A DNA stretch of 44,436 bases from Desulfobulbaceae bacterium (GTDB lineage: Bacteria; Desulfobacterota; Desulfobulbia; Desulfobulbales; SURF-16): NCBI GenBank assembly GCA_020444175.1, contig JAHLLM010000045.1:1-44436 (forward strand). The letters run 5' to 3'. A program made the position numbers and the translations under genes. Each line of letters begins with the position of its first letter. Position 1 is the first letter of the stretch. Shown here one piece after another: positions 1 to 7,966 of this stretch. The notes under the pieces are model-generated. The model was not told where the DNA came from. It did not search any database and was given only the letters and a program-made list of their open reading frames with translations.

Positions 1-237
1 TTTCCTGTCATTATTTCGTTGCACGCAAGTGTCGAGGTCAGGAGTTCTGAACATAGAATGCGACATGAAGGAAGGTACAGAAAAACCATAATTTGCCAGG
101 TCAGCACACTGCCTGCGACTTCCTAAAAGCATACACGTCACGATATTTGCCTTGCCGTCCGGTTAACACTTCCTCCTATCGGGGGCGGAGATGAGTTGCA
201 CCATAAAATAAGTGCGCCCCACCGAGAGCACAAGAAA

Positions 238-270
238 AATGCCCCCGTGGCCGAAACCACGAGGGCATTA
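238..270 (-). terminator. Rho-independent terminator of the 966-aa surface protein gene
   Basis: Read on the minus strand, an 11-bp GC-rich stem (TGCCCTCGTGG paired with CCACGGGGGCA, one wobble/mismatch) closes a TTTCGG loop and is followed by a T-run. It lies about 55 bases past the stop codon of the large surface protein. Bases 1-235, beyond it, show no gene I can support. Confidence 0.85.
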
Positions 271-322
271 AATTACACCCTGCCCCTCTACGGGAGAGGC
301 GAAGTATTGTTAACAGTAAATA

Positions 323-3223
323 TTAGGCAATGATGTCGGTATATGCAATGTTCGCACCCAGAGCGCCAGTCAACTCAATACCAGCATCCGCGGTACCATC
401 AGCATCAAAGTCAATAAACAACATTGCATTAGCAGTGCCGTCCCAGCCAGTACCAGTGTCAAGAGAGTTTTCAATGACAGCATAGATCACAGTACCGTCA
501 AGTGCAGTATTAGCTGCACCTAAAGCGTCAGCATAATCAGAAGCTGCAGCTGCACTCATATCGACTTCCGCGTAGTTTGTTGCACTACCAGCGACACCTA
601 ACTTAAATGTATCCGCACCGCTTGTGAAGGCTGACACAAAGTCGATTGTGGTTGAAGTTGTACCAGCATCACCACTTGCAACTATAACAGTATCATCACC
701 GGCACCCAATGTAATATCATCAGAACCGTTACCACCAGTGATAGTATCATCACCACCACCAGTAGCGGCAATGACGTCGGCATAGTCAGTCAATACAATA
801 GTATCGTTGCCTGCACTACCAGTCACTTCAAGACCAGCCAAACCTTTTGTTATAGTTTGATCGATTGTGATGTTAGAAAAATCTACTGAGGCAGCGGCAT
901 CCATCTGAACGAGTAAAGTGTCTGTAGCTGTACCTGCTGCAGTGACACTGTAAGATTTTCCTGTGAGAAGGGTTGAATTTACAACAGCTGTAGCAGCAGC
1001 AGAACCAACGGCAATTACCTCAAGTCCACTTACAGTGAAAGTACCTGCTGTAATGTCTTCACTGATTTCAAGTGTATCAGTACCTGATCCAAAGGTCAGA
1101 TTAAATGTATCCGCACCAGCACCATCATCAATTGTCAAGGTATCAGCACCAGAACCTGTAACGAGAGTCATATTGATACCAGCGAAAGTACCATCAAGTG
1201 TTACGTCATTTGCACCATCTCCAAGCTCTAATGTTACGTTACCTGTTGTTAAAGCGGTTGCACTAACTACATCGTCACCACTACCGGCTACTACAACCAA
1301 ATCACCGGTGGTTACAGTATTTGCAGTTATAGTGTTATCACCTGCACCGACAACTGCTGTAGCAGAACCAGTGGTAGTAGCAAAGGTAACAGTATCGTCA
1401 CCAGACTGTCCGACATAATTATTATCGTGGGTAGTACCTTTAAATACAACTGTGTTATCAATGGTTCCACCTGTGATATCCATGTCAGCAGCAGCATCCT
1501 GGGTGACAATCAAGTCATTTGTTAATGCAGTTGCATCAAGATCACCAGCTTCACATAATGTAATCGTTACATCATTTGCACCTGTCAAAACAACATCATT
1601 AGTACCTGCATTGATTTCAGCAATTGTTAAATCAACGGCTGACGCGGAAACAGTTGCACTTGCAGCAATAGTTGTTGTTTCAATACCAGAGAAAGTTATA
1701 ATTGAAGACTGATCATCTTCGAGAGTCAATGTTGCAGTATCAGTTGTACCAGTTCCAGCAACTGTTAAACCATAGGCACTTGCCAGATCCGCTGAAATTG
1801 TTACAGAACTTCCAGTCGCAACAGTCAATGCTCCACCGGCAGTTGCAGCTGCAACTGTAATCGTGTCAGCCTCAACTTCATCAAGGTCGGCCGCACCATC
1901 AATATCATCAATAGTCAGCGCAAGAGTTCCAGTGCTTGAATTGGTTACAGTCTCAGCGTCCAGATCTGTTGCATCGTCCACATTGAGAGTCACACTGTTT
2001 GTACCTGCAAAATCAAGGGATGCATCAACTGTATCAACTGTCAATGTCAGGCCAGCCGCAGAGGCTGTAACGGTCAGATCATCAACATTGTTTGTCAGTG
2101 TTGCATCAGCACCAAATGTCAAGGCTACAGTGTCGCCATCGTCAGCAGCAGCATCATCATCAGTTAATGAAATTGTTGTTGCGGTGCCAGCGTCAACTGT
2201 AGCAGAATCGAAGTCAGCTACTGTTACAGAAGTTGTATTGGTACCTGCAGTTAATGTCAAAGTATCATCTGCAGACGCGGTACCAGCTGCTGCAACTGAA
2301 ATAGCAGTAGCTTCACCACCGGTAACAGTTGAAGTTGTAGCTCCTGTAACAGTCAAAGTTCCGTCTGCGCCAGAACCGGCTACAATAGTATTTGCTCCAG
2401 CATTACTTACGGTTGCGCTACCAAGAAATCCTAGCTTGCTTGAAGTAACAGTGATAGTTGCTCCGGTAATACTAGCAGCATCAACACCAGCTGTACCAAA
2501 TGCATCCCAATCAAAATTTACTTTTTCAATACCAGAAACAGTGGCGACAGCATTGGTAGTGGTCAGGGTTACATTCATTGTATCATTGTCAGTGCTGGAC
2601 TGATCAATAACAACATCATTAGTACCGAAGGTTGAAGAAGTACCGGTTACCAGATCATTATCAGATGTGCCAATGATCGTGTCAGCTGCAGTAGTCAAAG
2701 TAAAGGTGGTACCGGAGACAGGAACATCGGCATCAATAGTAGTCTGAGCTGCAGTCACTGTCGATGAGTCATAGGTAACGCTTGAGATATAGGCGGTAAA
2801 TGTGGCGCTGTCAGTAAACGTTGCAATGTTATCGGCGCAGTAGTCGGAAACTGCTACTTTGTTATTGAACTGATCCTGGGCATTACCGGCATTCTCCGTA
2901 GCCTGGGCAGCTGTGATCAGGGCTGCGACCATCTCACCTCTGCTCTTACCGGCTGCAAGTTCGGCAACCCAGTAATCTTGTCCATCCGGATCATCGGCAT
3001 AGGCTTTTCCAAGGGTATTGGTGTAGATGTGAGCAACAAATGCAGCGTCTGTATCCAGGCTTGAGCCAAAATACGTGGATGCAGCATCGGTGGCCAGCAT
3101 TACGTTAGCAGTAGAGACGATGTCAGCCTGATCGGTTTGCCAGTAAGTATTCCCATCGCCTTCTGACGCCCTTCCGAAAATAGATACATAGAGTTGGGAA
3201 ACCTGAGTTTGTGTTAATGCCAT
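323..3223 (-). CDS. DUF4214-containing RTX/S-layer-like surface protein, 966 aa
   Basis: Probable S-layer or large surface adhesin exported by a type I secretion system. Residues about 10-110 form a DUF4214-like region (FGRASEGDGNTYW and DPDGQDYW...GKSRGEMVAAL). The rest is a long, low-complexity Thr/Ala/Asp/Val beta-rich repeat region. Near residues 820-850 are RTX-like glycine/aspartate repeats (GGGDDTITGGNGSDDITLG), expected to bind calcium. There is no Sec signal peptide. The acidic tail ending in TDIIA fits an uncleaved C-terminal type I signal. The overall plan recalls Caulobacter RsaA, by architecture only. The start is supported by AAGGAG eight bases upstream. The gene stands alone, with its own promoter and a strong terminator, as expected for an abundant protein. 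No type I ABC transporter or TolC is visible in the window. Long opposite-strand ORFs here are shadows of the biased composition. Confidence 0.85.
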   Translation of the reverse strand: MALTQTQVSQLYVSIFGRASEGDGNTYWQTDQADIVSTANVMLATDAASTYFGSSLDTDAAFVAHIYTNTLGKAYADDPDGQDYWVAELAAGKSRGEMVAALITAAQATENAGNAQDQFNNKVAVSDYCADNIATFTDSATFTAYISSVTYDSSTVTAAQTTIDADVPVSGTTFTLTTAADTIIGTSDNDLVTGTSSTFGTNDVVIDQSSTDNDTMNVTLTTTNAVATVSGIEKVNFDWDAFGTAGVDAASITGATITVTSSKLGFLGSATVSNAGANTIVAGSGADGTLTVTGATTSTVTGGEATAISVAAAGTASADDTLTLTAGTNTTSVTVADFDSATVDAGTATTISLTDDDAAADDGDTVALTFGADATLTNNVDDLTVTASAAGLTLTVDTVDASLDFAGTNSVTLNVDDATDLDAETVTNSSTGTLALTIDDIDGAADLDEVEADTITVAAATAGGALTVATGSSVTISADLASAYGLTVAGTGTTDTATLTLEDDQSSIITFSGIETTTIAASATVSASAVDLTIAEINAGTNDVVLTGANDVTITLCEAGDLDATALTNDLIVTQDAAADMDITGGTIDNTVVFKGTTHDNNYVGQSGDDTVTFATTTGSATAVVGAGDNTITANTVTTGDLVVVAGSGDDVVSATALTTGNVTLELGDGANDVTLDGTFAGINMTLVTGSGADTLTIDDGAGADTFNLTFGSGTDTLEISEDITAGTFTVSGLEVIAVGSAAATAVVNSTLLTGKSYSVTAAGTATDTLLVQMDAAASVDFSNITIDQTITKGLAGLEVTGSAGNDTIVLTDYADVIAATGGGDDTITGGNGSDDITLGAGDDTVIVASGDAGTTSTTIDFVSAFTSGADTFKLGVAGSATNYAEVDMSAAAASDYADALGAANTALDGTVIYAVIENSLDTGTGWDGTANAMLFIDFDADGTADAGIELTGALGANIAYTDIIA

Positions 3224-3308
3224 TCTTCTTTCTCCTTAAGGATGTTTTAATAATTCTGGTGATCTGCTCCGAACCATTCGTTGCATGTCCCCATCAAACA
3301 GGTGCACC

Positions 3309-3337
3309 TATCTAAAGTTAACACTTATTGCAAGCAA
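3309..3337 (-). promoter_or_regulatory. Candidate sigma-70 promoter for the 966-aa protein
   Basis: On the minus strand TTGCTT (3332-3337) and TAGATA (3309-3314) are separated by exactly 17 bases. The predicted transcript start near 3302 gives a leader of about 80 nt before the ATG at 3223. The sequence upstream of the -35 (about 3350-3500) is very A/T-rich and could act as an UP element. Apart from this promoter, the 330-base gap to the next gene contains nothing I can name. Confidence 0.5.
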
Positions 3338-3554
3338 TTAACCCGATTCAGTCACCGACTAACAAAATATAATTATGTTTTACTTAACATACTTTTTTTG
3401 AAATTCATTAACTAAATACTGTAAGTTATATCACATTAAAAAAAATAGTGTAAATAATTATTTCATTTCTGTTTTGTTTTTTTAATGAATTATTCAGGGT
3501 AATTAAAAGCTATTCACTCTCATCAATCCTGCTGACGGCACAGGGCTTGCCGAG

Positions 3555-4475
3555 CTACTTTACTTCACAGTCAAAATACCAGGCGTCATAATCAAGACTT
3601 ATTGCTCCGCTGGTTGCCGCCCTGGCTTCCACATCTTCACTGAACTGAATGTCATACCACTGGCAGATCCTGATAACCCTCAGGCTCTCAGGAGTTGACA
3701 GACAATAGACACCTTCTTTCCCTGTTATGACCGGGTAATTCCCTGAAGGAAAATAAATTTGCATCACTTCCCCACTTAATCCCTCGCCATAATCATACGT
3801 ATCATTGCCATTCAAATCTGAATAGAGATGACCGCATTGAATGAATTCACTATCAACATTAATTGCATCTACGGGTCGAGCAACGACAATTGTCAGGGCA
3901 TATATATTATACTGAAAGCCATTGATAGCGATTGTTCCGCTTTCCATGGCAATTCCTGCTTCTTCAACTTTCGTATCCAGCAGGGACGTGACGCTTTCAG
4001 ATGCTTGATTAAATGCCTTTAAAAGAAGGGTGTCCAGCATTTCACTGCCGGCCTGATCCGCCTGGATGAAAAACTCAAAGGCCATGGCGCCGATTTCCTC
4101 TCTGACCAAATCGGCCTGGTAACCGGTGGCAGCCACTCGATCTACGGACGTTTCACCATCAGGACTTGTAGATGTAAAATAATTGAGGTCGATCATATCG
4201 CGGCAATGCTCAACAGCCGCTTCATTAAGTTGATCATTGGGAGATAACGGAGCCAGGGACCTGTCCCAGGCCACGGCCGTTTCAACAGGAAGTGATTGCC
4301 GGAGTGAGTTAGAATTAAGCCCCAGACGCTCCGCTTCAGTCCATGGATTGTAGCGGGCAACATTGATTCTCTCCAATATTGCCTGCTCCAGACTCAAGGA
4401 ATCCTGGTCTGAAGCCGCAGAGATTGTCGGCACGAAGAGAAGAATTAAAAAAAATATCCGGCTGATTTTTTTCAT
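3555..4475 (-). CDS. Secreted CAP (SCP/PR-1-like) domain protein, 306 aa
   Basis: The frame is open further upstream, but the ATG at 4475 is chosen because it starts a clean signal peptide (MKKISRIFFLILLFVPTISA, cut near residue 20-21). The mature N-terminal half resembles the CAP domain: an opening helix ILERINVARYNPWTEAERLGL, then LNEAAVEHCRDMIDLNYF and SPDGETSVDRVAATGY, in the usual order. The C-terminal part (about 200-306) contains GHLYSDLNGNDTYDYGEGL, an EF-hand-like D-x-N-x-N-D segment typical of SdrD_B or dockerin-like calcium sites, followed by a small beta domain. It is probably periplasmic or cell-surface. CAP proteins have varied roles, so no specific reaction is assigned. Its neighbour is the large surface protein on the same strand, about 330 bases downstream. 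Confidence 0.8.
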   Translation of the reverse strand: MKKISRIFFLILLFVPTISAASDQDSLSLEQAILERINVARYNPWTEAERLGLNSNSLRQSLPVETAVAWDRSLAPLSPNDQLNEAAVEHCRDMIDLNYFTSTSPDGETSVDRVAATGYQADLVREEIGAMAFEFFIQADQAGSEMLDTLLLKAFNQASESVTSLLDTKVEEAGIAMESGTIAINGFQYNIYALTIVVARPVDAINVDSEFIQCGHLYSDLNGNDTYDYGEGLSGEVMQIYFPSGNYPVITGKEGVYCLSTPESLRVIRICQWYDIQFSEDVEARAATSGAISLDYDAWYFDCEVK

Positions 4476-4680
4476 TGATTTTCCAAGTACTGGTCTATGA
4501 ACCACGAAAAAAGGTTTTGGTAAACAAATCGCTTTCAAACAAAGCAATGAATATGCCATTGAAGTGTTCATTGGCAGATTACGAGATGCATCTTTCGAAT
4601 TATGATTACCTCTGACGTCAAGCCAGCCTTGCACGGACATGGGAACTTACTGACAATTGCAAAAAATACAAGCTGTTACA

Positions 4681-4754
4681 AGTCATTCCCGCCTGCGCAG
4701 GAATCCAGGCGACTTTGCAAATGCCTCTGGTTTCCCACCTGCGCGGGAATGACT
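4681..4754. repeat. REP-like inverted pair AGTCATTCCCGC / GCGGGAATGACT
   Basis: A 12-bp perfect inverted pair sits at 4681-4692 and 4743-4754, and each half also contains its own smaller palindrome. The same ATTCCCGC...GCGGGAAT motif recurs at 6697-6762 and 18646-18718, always between genes. A REP-type dispersed repeat is the likely reading. Confidence 0.7.
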
Positions 4755-4810
4755 TTCGGACTGGATGGGGTTCTGGCCGGACTCTTATTGTGACAGTATA
4801 TAGGGCGCCA

Positions 4811-4858
4811 TGGTCAGATTTAACCATTTGCCAAAGACAGAGTGGCTAAATATGACCA
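4811..4858. repeat. 16-bp-arm hairpin of unknown role
   Basis: TGGTCAGATTTAACCA (4811-4826) and TGGCTAAATATGACCA (4843-4858) are inverted repeats matching at 14 of 16 positions around a 16-base loop. No gene lies nearby on either side, and there is no T-run to suggest a terminator. Confidence 0.45.
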
Positions 4859-4885
4859 ATCCCGATCCAATACCTACTGGAAAAG

Positions 4886-5107
4886 TGATTACCAACGTAT
4901 TTCAGCCGGCACAAAGAGAGTTCTTAGTTTTTCCTGTCATCTCGGTGTCTCACAAGCTCGCTTACCGGAACGGATGTGAGAAATCTTAATATCTGTGGTG
5001 ACAGATTTCTCCCGTTGGTCGAAATGACACCATTTGCATTTTATGTCTACAAATCAACCTGTTAATGAGCCAATAATATATCATTAGCTGAAATTCGTTG
5101 GTAATCA
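4886..5107. mobile_element. MITE-like element, TGATTACCA-terminus family, copy 1
   Basis: The left terminus TGATTACCAACGTATTTCAG and the right terminus CTGAAATTCGTTGGTAATCA are inverted repeats with one mismatch, about 222 bp apart. No ORF lies inside. The right 55 bases (5053-5108) are repeated in inverse orientation at the very end of the window (44381-44436) with two differences. A related copy lies at 18565-18748. Confidence 0.6.
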
Positions 5108-5112
5108 TATTT

Positions 5113-5215
5113 TGACGGTTTCGTAAAAACCCCCTCAACCGCCGCCGACAAGTATGTAACTTGTTGATATTGCGTTGGCGGATGGTCAGCTTGAGAGCTT
5201 TTTGCGAGACCATCA
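5113..5215 (+). mobile_element. 103-bp MITE-like repeat A, copy 1
   Basis: The termini TGACGGTTTCGTAAAAA and (reverse complement) TGATGGTCTCGCAAAAA form imperfect 17-bp inverted repeats. The whole 103 bp is identical to the copy at 33370-33472 and close to the one at 9828-9930. The 12-base string ATCATATTTTGA flanks it on both sides (5104-5115 and 5212-5223, overlapping the element ends), as a target-site duplication would. Confidence 0.75.
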
Positions 5216-5220
5216 TATTT

Positions 5221-5279
5221 TGAATTATTAATGCATTACAGTACCTGCTGCAAGACTGGCTGAGTTTCAGTGGTAATCA
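5221..5279 (+). repeat. 59-bp repeat, TGATTACCA family right end
   Basis: These 59 bases match 18565-18623 perfectly in inverse orientation and end in CAGTGGTAATCA, the right terminus of the TGATTACCA family. Repeat A (5113-5215) is inserted directly to its left. The remaining bases to 5374 hold no recognisable feature. Confidence 0.75.
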
Positions 5280-5374
5280 CATTTTGTTTTCCTCCCCTCC
5301 CCTGAATCTTCCTGGAGTCTCCCTCTACGGACGCTCACATTTCAAAATAAAAATCATGATACTTTTTTTTCCAT

Positions 5375-6505
5375 TTACACTTTCAAAATATCCGTCACAA
5401 ACCTCCCAAAAGGCAGGACACGGGCCTTAGCCTCTTTCTGCATATAGTCTTTTTTCCCCCTATGAACTTGAAAAAACATGGGAATATCCGTCCGGGAGGA
5501 AAAGTAGCGTACATGCTTACTCACATCACTATCCCCGGTTTTACATTCAACGGCAAAAAGAGGCTTTCTGTTTTTTAAAACCACAAAATCAACTTCCCGC
5601 TTGTCTTTGTCCCGTAAATAACATAACTGCATTTCATCTCCGGCCGTGTCTTCATGGTAATGACAAAACTTAAGCAAATTTGAAGCGACCAGATTCTCGA
5701 ACCGAGCACCCTCGGTAAGACACATTGACCAATCCCATAAGTAGAGTTTTTTGTCCTTTTTCAATGCCTTTATTTTTTTGTGACCATAGGGCGCAAGAGT
5801 AAAGCAATAATATAAATTTTCGAAAATCCGCACCCACCGATTCACAGCCTCATGTGACGCGGAGAGATCTTCCCGCAAAGAGTTAATCGACAATAATGAG
5901 CCCACCTTTTCCTGCAATAATACGGCAAGCAGGTCCAGCTGGCTGATTTCCTTCACCTGCTCAAGGCTGATAATATCTTCTTTAATTACCCTGCTGACCC
6001 GCTCACGCTGCCAACGCTTCCACTCTTTATCGGATTGATCGAGAAATGGTTCCGGAAAACCGCCAAATCGCAGAAGAGAGTCAAGATCGTCTCCTGATGG
6101 ATTATTAGAAATTTCGTAGAGCGACAATGGGTGCAGCCGATAGTAATGATATCTTCCTTGCAAAGAGTCTCCACCCTTGCGGTAATAATCGAGCCTTGCC
6201 GAACCGGTTACAATAAATTTAATTGATGACCGGTGTTTATCATAAAAGCCCTTAATCAGGTTGCGCCATTCCTTAAATTTATGAATTTCGTCAAGAATGA
6301 GCAGTGGACACCCGGAAGGGATTTTACCGCTTTTCAGGGCCAGTTTATCATCAAGATAATCCCAATTCAGGTATCCCGGATTATTTTCATCACCTTGCAG
6401 AATATCCAAGGCCAATGTTGTTTTGCCGACTTGTCTTGGTCCGCCGATGAAGACCATTTTTTTTTCCAAGTCACTCACTATCGACTGCCGCAGATAACGC
6501 TTCAT
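5375..6505 (-). CDS. AAA ATPase with DUF4143 C-terminal domain, 376 aa
   Basis: Member of the widespread AAA_14/DUF4143 ATPase family, whose cellular role is poorly defined. The Walker A motif is GGPRQVGKTT (residues 21-30) and Walker B is LLILDEIHK (about 68-76). A sensor-like VTGSARLDYYRKGGDSLQGR follows. The C-terminal DUF4143 region has a nuclease-fold look (EVDFVVLKNRKPLFAVECKTG, with D, E and K in the PD-(D/E)xK order). Length is normal for the family. It is probably cytoplasmic. It stands alone between repeat-rich gaps and has no evident link to the glycan genes upstream. Such genes are commonly scattered and horizontally acquired, which fits the repeats on both sides. Confidence 0.85.
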   Translation of the reverse strand: MKRYLRQSIVSDLEKKMVFIGGPRQVGKTTLALDILQGDENNPGYLNWDYLDDKLALKSGKIPSGCPLLILDEIHKFKEWRNLIKGFYDKHRSSIKFIVTGSARLDYYRKGGDSLQGRYHYYRLHPLSLYEISNNPSGDDLDSLLRFGGFPEPFLDQSDKEWKRWQRERVSRVIKEDIISLEQVKEISQLDLLAVLLQEKVGSLLSINSLREDLSASHEAVNRWVRIFENLYYCFTLAPYGHKKIKALKKDKKLYLWDWSMCLTEGARFENLVASNLLKFCHYHEDTAGDEMQLCYLRDKDKREVDFVVLKNRKPLFAVECKTGDSDVSKHVRYFSSRTDIPMFFQVHRGKKDYMQKEAKARVLPFGRFVTDILKV

Positions 6506-6640
6506 TGCCCAAACTCCTTCAAAATCAAGATAATTTTACATTCAACCCAATTCTATCACCTCTTTTTTTCAGGTCAACCAGAAAATTATCCCACTCCTTC
6601 TTTCATAAAGAACATCAATTGGATTAAAATTTAATCTGGT

Positions 6641-6786
6641 TATAATCAATTCTCAGTTAGAAATTGCCACTTTCCTGTCGTCAAGTTTTCAATACTGGAT
6701 TCCCGCCTTCGCGGGAATGGCACACAAACTGTACCGTCACTCCCGCGGAGGCGGGAGTCTAGTGGTTGGCTACTGAGAATTGTATA
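6641..6786. repeat. Composite element with CAATTCTCAGT ends and REP hairpins inside
   Basis: CAATTCTCAGT (6647-6657) and its inverse ACTGAGAATTG (6772-6782) bracket two GC-rich palindromes, TTCCCGCCTTCGCGGGAA at 6700-6717 and CTCCCGCGGAGGCGGGAG at 6740-6757. The bases just outside the arms are also similar (TATAAT and TATAG in inverse). It fills much of the 400-base gap between the ATPase and acyltransferase genes and has no coding capacity. Confidence 0.55.
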
Positions 6787-6907
6787 GAGGCAAAAAATTT
6801 AATGCTCGAGAATATTAAAGTTGGGTAAGGAACAACGTCTTATTAACAAAGGGGAACTCATCTTTGGCGGCAAAGGTTTGCCACAGGACTGGCGTCAAAA
6901 ATTTCAA

Positions 6908-7918
6908 TCAGGTAGACAGTTTTTTCCCATTCCGCAAACGGAAAGCATCTACTTTTTTTTCTATAACTACAACACCAATATAGGCAATACAGGTTGATAT
7001 GCTCGCAATCATAAATATATGCCATACACTGTTCCTGCTCACTGAAAAGAAATATTCAACAATCCATATCGCCAGGAAATGACTGAGGAAAACGCCGTAA
7101 GACAGTGAACCGAGCAGCCTGTTTAAAGGCAGCTTGATGGAGCTTTTTGTTACAAAAAATACAACCGGAATACCAATCAGGAGCCCCAGCAATGTCTCTT
7201 TGGTGTAGGCCGGGCTGAATGACTGTGTCACATAAAAATAAATTCCACTGATCAGAATGGCAGTCCAGAGAGTAATCGGCATCCATGTATCACAACGATC
7301 CACCTTGCCCGATTTTACAGAATTTATTTGTTGCAGAGTACTGCCCACGGCAAACATGAAAAAAATACCGGGAATCAACCTATAGCCGAAATAATCGGGT
7401 TGAACGAAAGAAAGATTGGCCAGCATATAGATACAAAATGAAATCAGGACAAATCCCATCCTCACCCTTTTAAAGACAATGGTCAGAGGCAGCAGCATAT
7501 AGGCCTGCAATTCAGCTCCAAGAGACCAGGCTTGCGGAATAAGGCACCACTCAGGGTCGCTCAGAATAGTACTGTCAAAGTACATATAGTAATTGAGCGG
7601 AATAATCAGCAGATTGTTAATCACCTTTATGCAGCTGACATGGGGAGCGCCAAAGGATGTAAAAAAGAGAAACAGAGCTGTCAGGAAGGCCACATAAAAA
7701 TATAATGGAAAGATCCTCAGGAACCTGTCCTTACAAAATTTCAGGTATTGGCCTTTTGCCGCTGGAATAATGTCACGGAGAAGATGAGAGACGACATAGC
7801 CGGCCAGTATATAAAAAACAACCACGGCTATGACCCCGGGGTTCAGCCCATGAAAACCAATACCCATGTGGGAAATGAGAACTAAAAAAGCCAGGAAGAA
7901 TCTAAGGTAGCCAGTCAT
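6908..7918 (-). CDS. Acyltransferase family 3 membrane protein, 336 aa
   Basis: Integral membrane O-acyltransferase (Acyl_transf_3, OafA/NodX-like) that would transfer acetyl or other acyl groups to surface sugars. The N-terminus MTGYLRFFLAFLVLISHMGIGFHGLNPG carries the family's R-x(10)-H signature. GVIAVVVFYILAGYVVSHLL is the usual second segment, and about ten hydrophobic segments follow. PQAWSLGAELQAYMLLPL corresponds to the family's W-S-L-x-x-E motif. Length is typical. The gene starts 48 bases downstream of the DUF4214 protease and is probably co-transcribed with it and with the upstream glycan genes, so O-acylation of the exported glycan is the likely role. The acceptor sugar cannot be read from sequence. 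Confidence 0.88.
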   Translation of the reverse strand: MTGYLRFFLAFLVLISHMGIGFHGLNPGVIAVVVFYILAGYVVSHLLRDIIPAAKGQYLKFCKDRFLRIFPLYFYVAFLTALFLFFTSFGAPHVSCIKVINNLLIIPLNYYMYFDSTILSDPEWCLIPQAWSLGAELQAYMLLPLTIVFKRVRMGFVLISFCIYMLANLSFVQPDYFGYRLIPGIFFMFAVGSTLQQINSVKSGKVDRCDTWMPITLWTAILISGIYFYVTQSFSPAYTKETLLGLLIGIPVVFFVTKSSIKLPLNRLLGSLSYGVFLSHFLAIWIVEYFFSVSRNSVWHIFMIASISTCIAYIGVVVIEKKVDAFRLRNGKKLST

Positions 7919-7966
7919 GGTTAAAAAAAGGAATACAAAATAGAGTAAGAGAAAAGAGGAAGCAGC

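Noticed and set aside
963-2603. Long plus-strand ORFs opposite the 966-aa surface gene (up to 246 aa)
   Set aside because: They are Ser/Val/Pro-rich shadows of the low-complexity coding strand, without ribosome-binding sites or recognisable domains.
4618-4827. Short ORFs around 4.6-5.2 kb on both strands
   Set aside because: They are translations of REP and MITE sequences (for example RKSFPRRWETRG), not genes.
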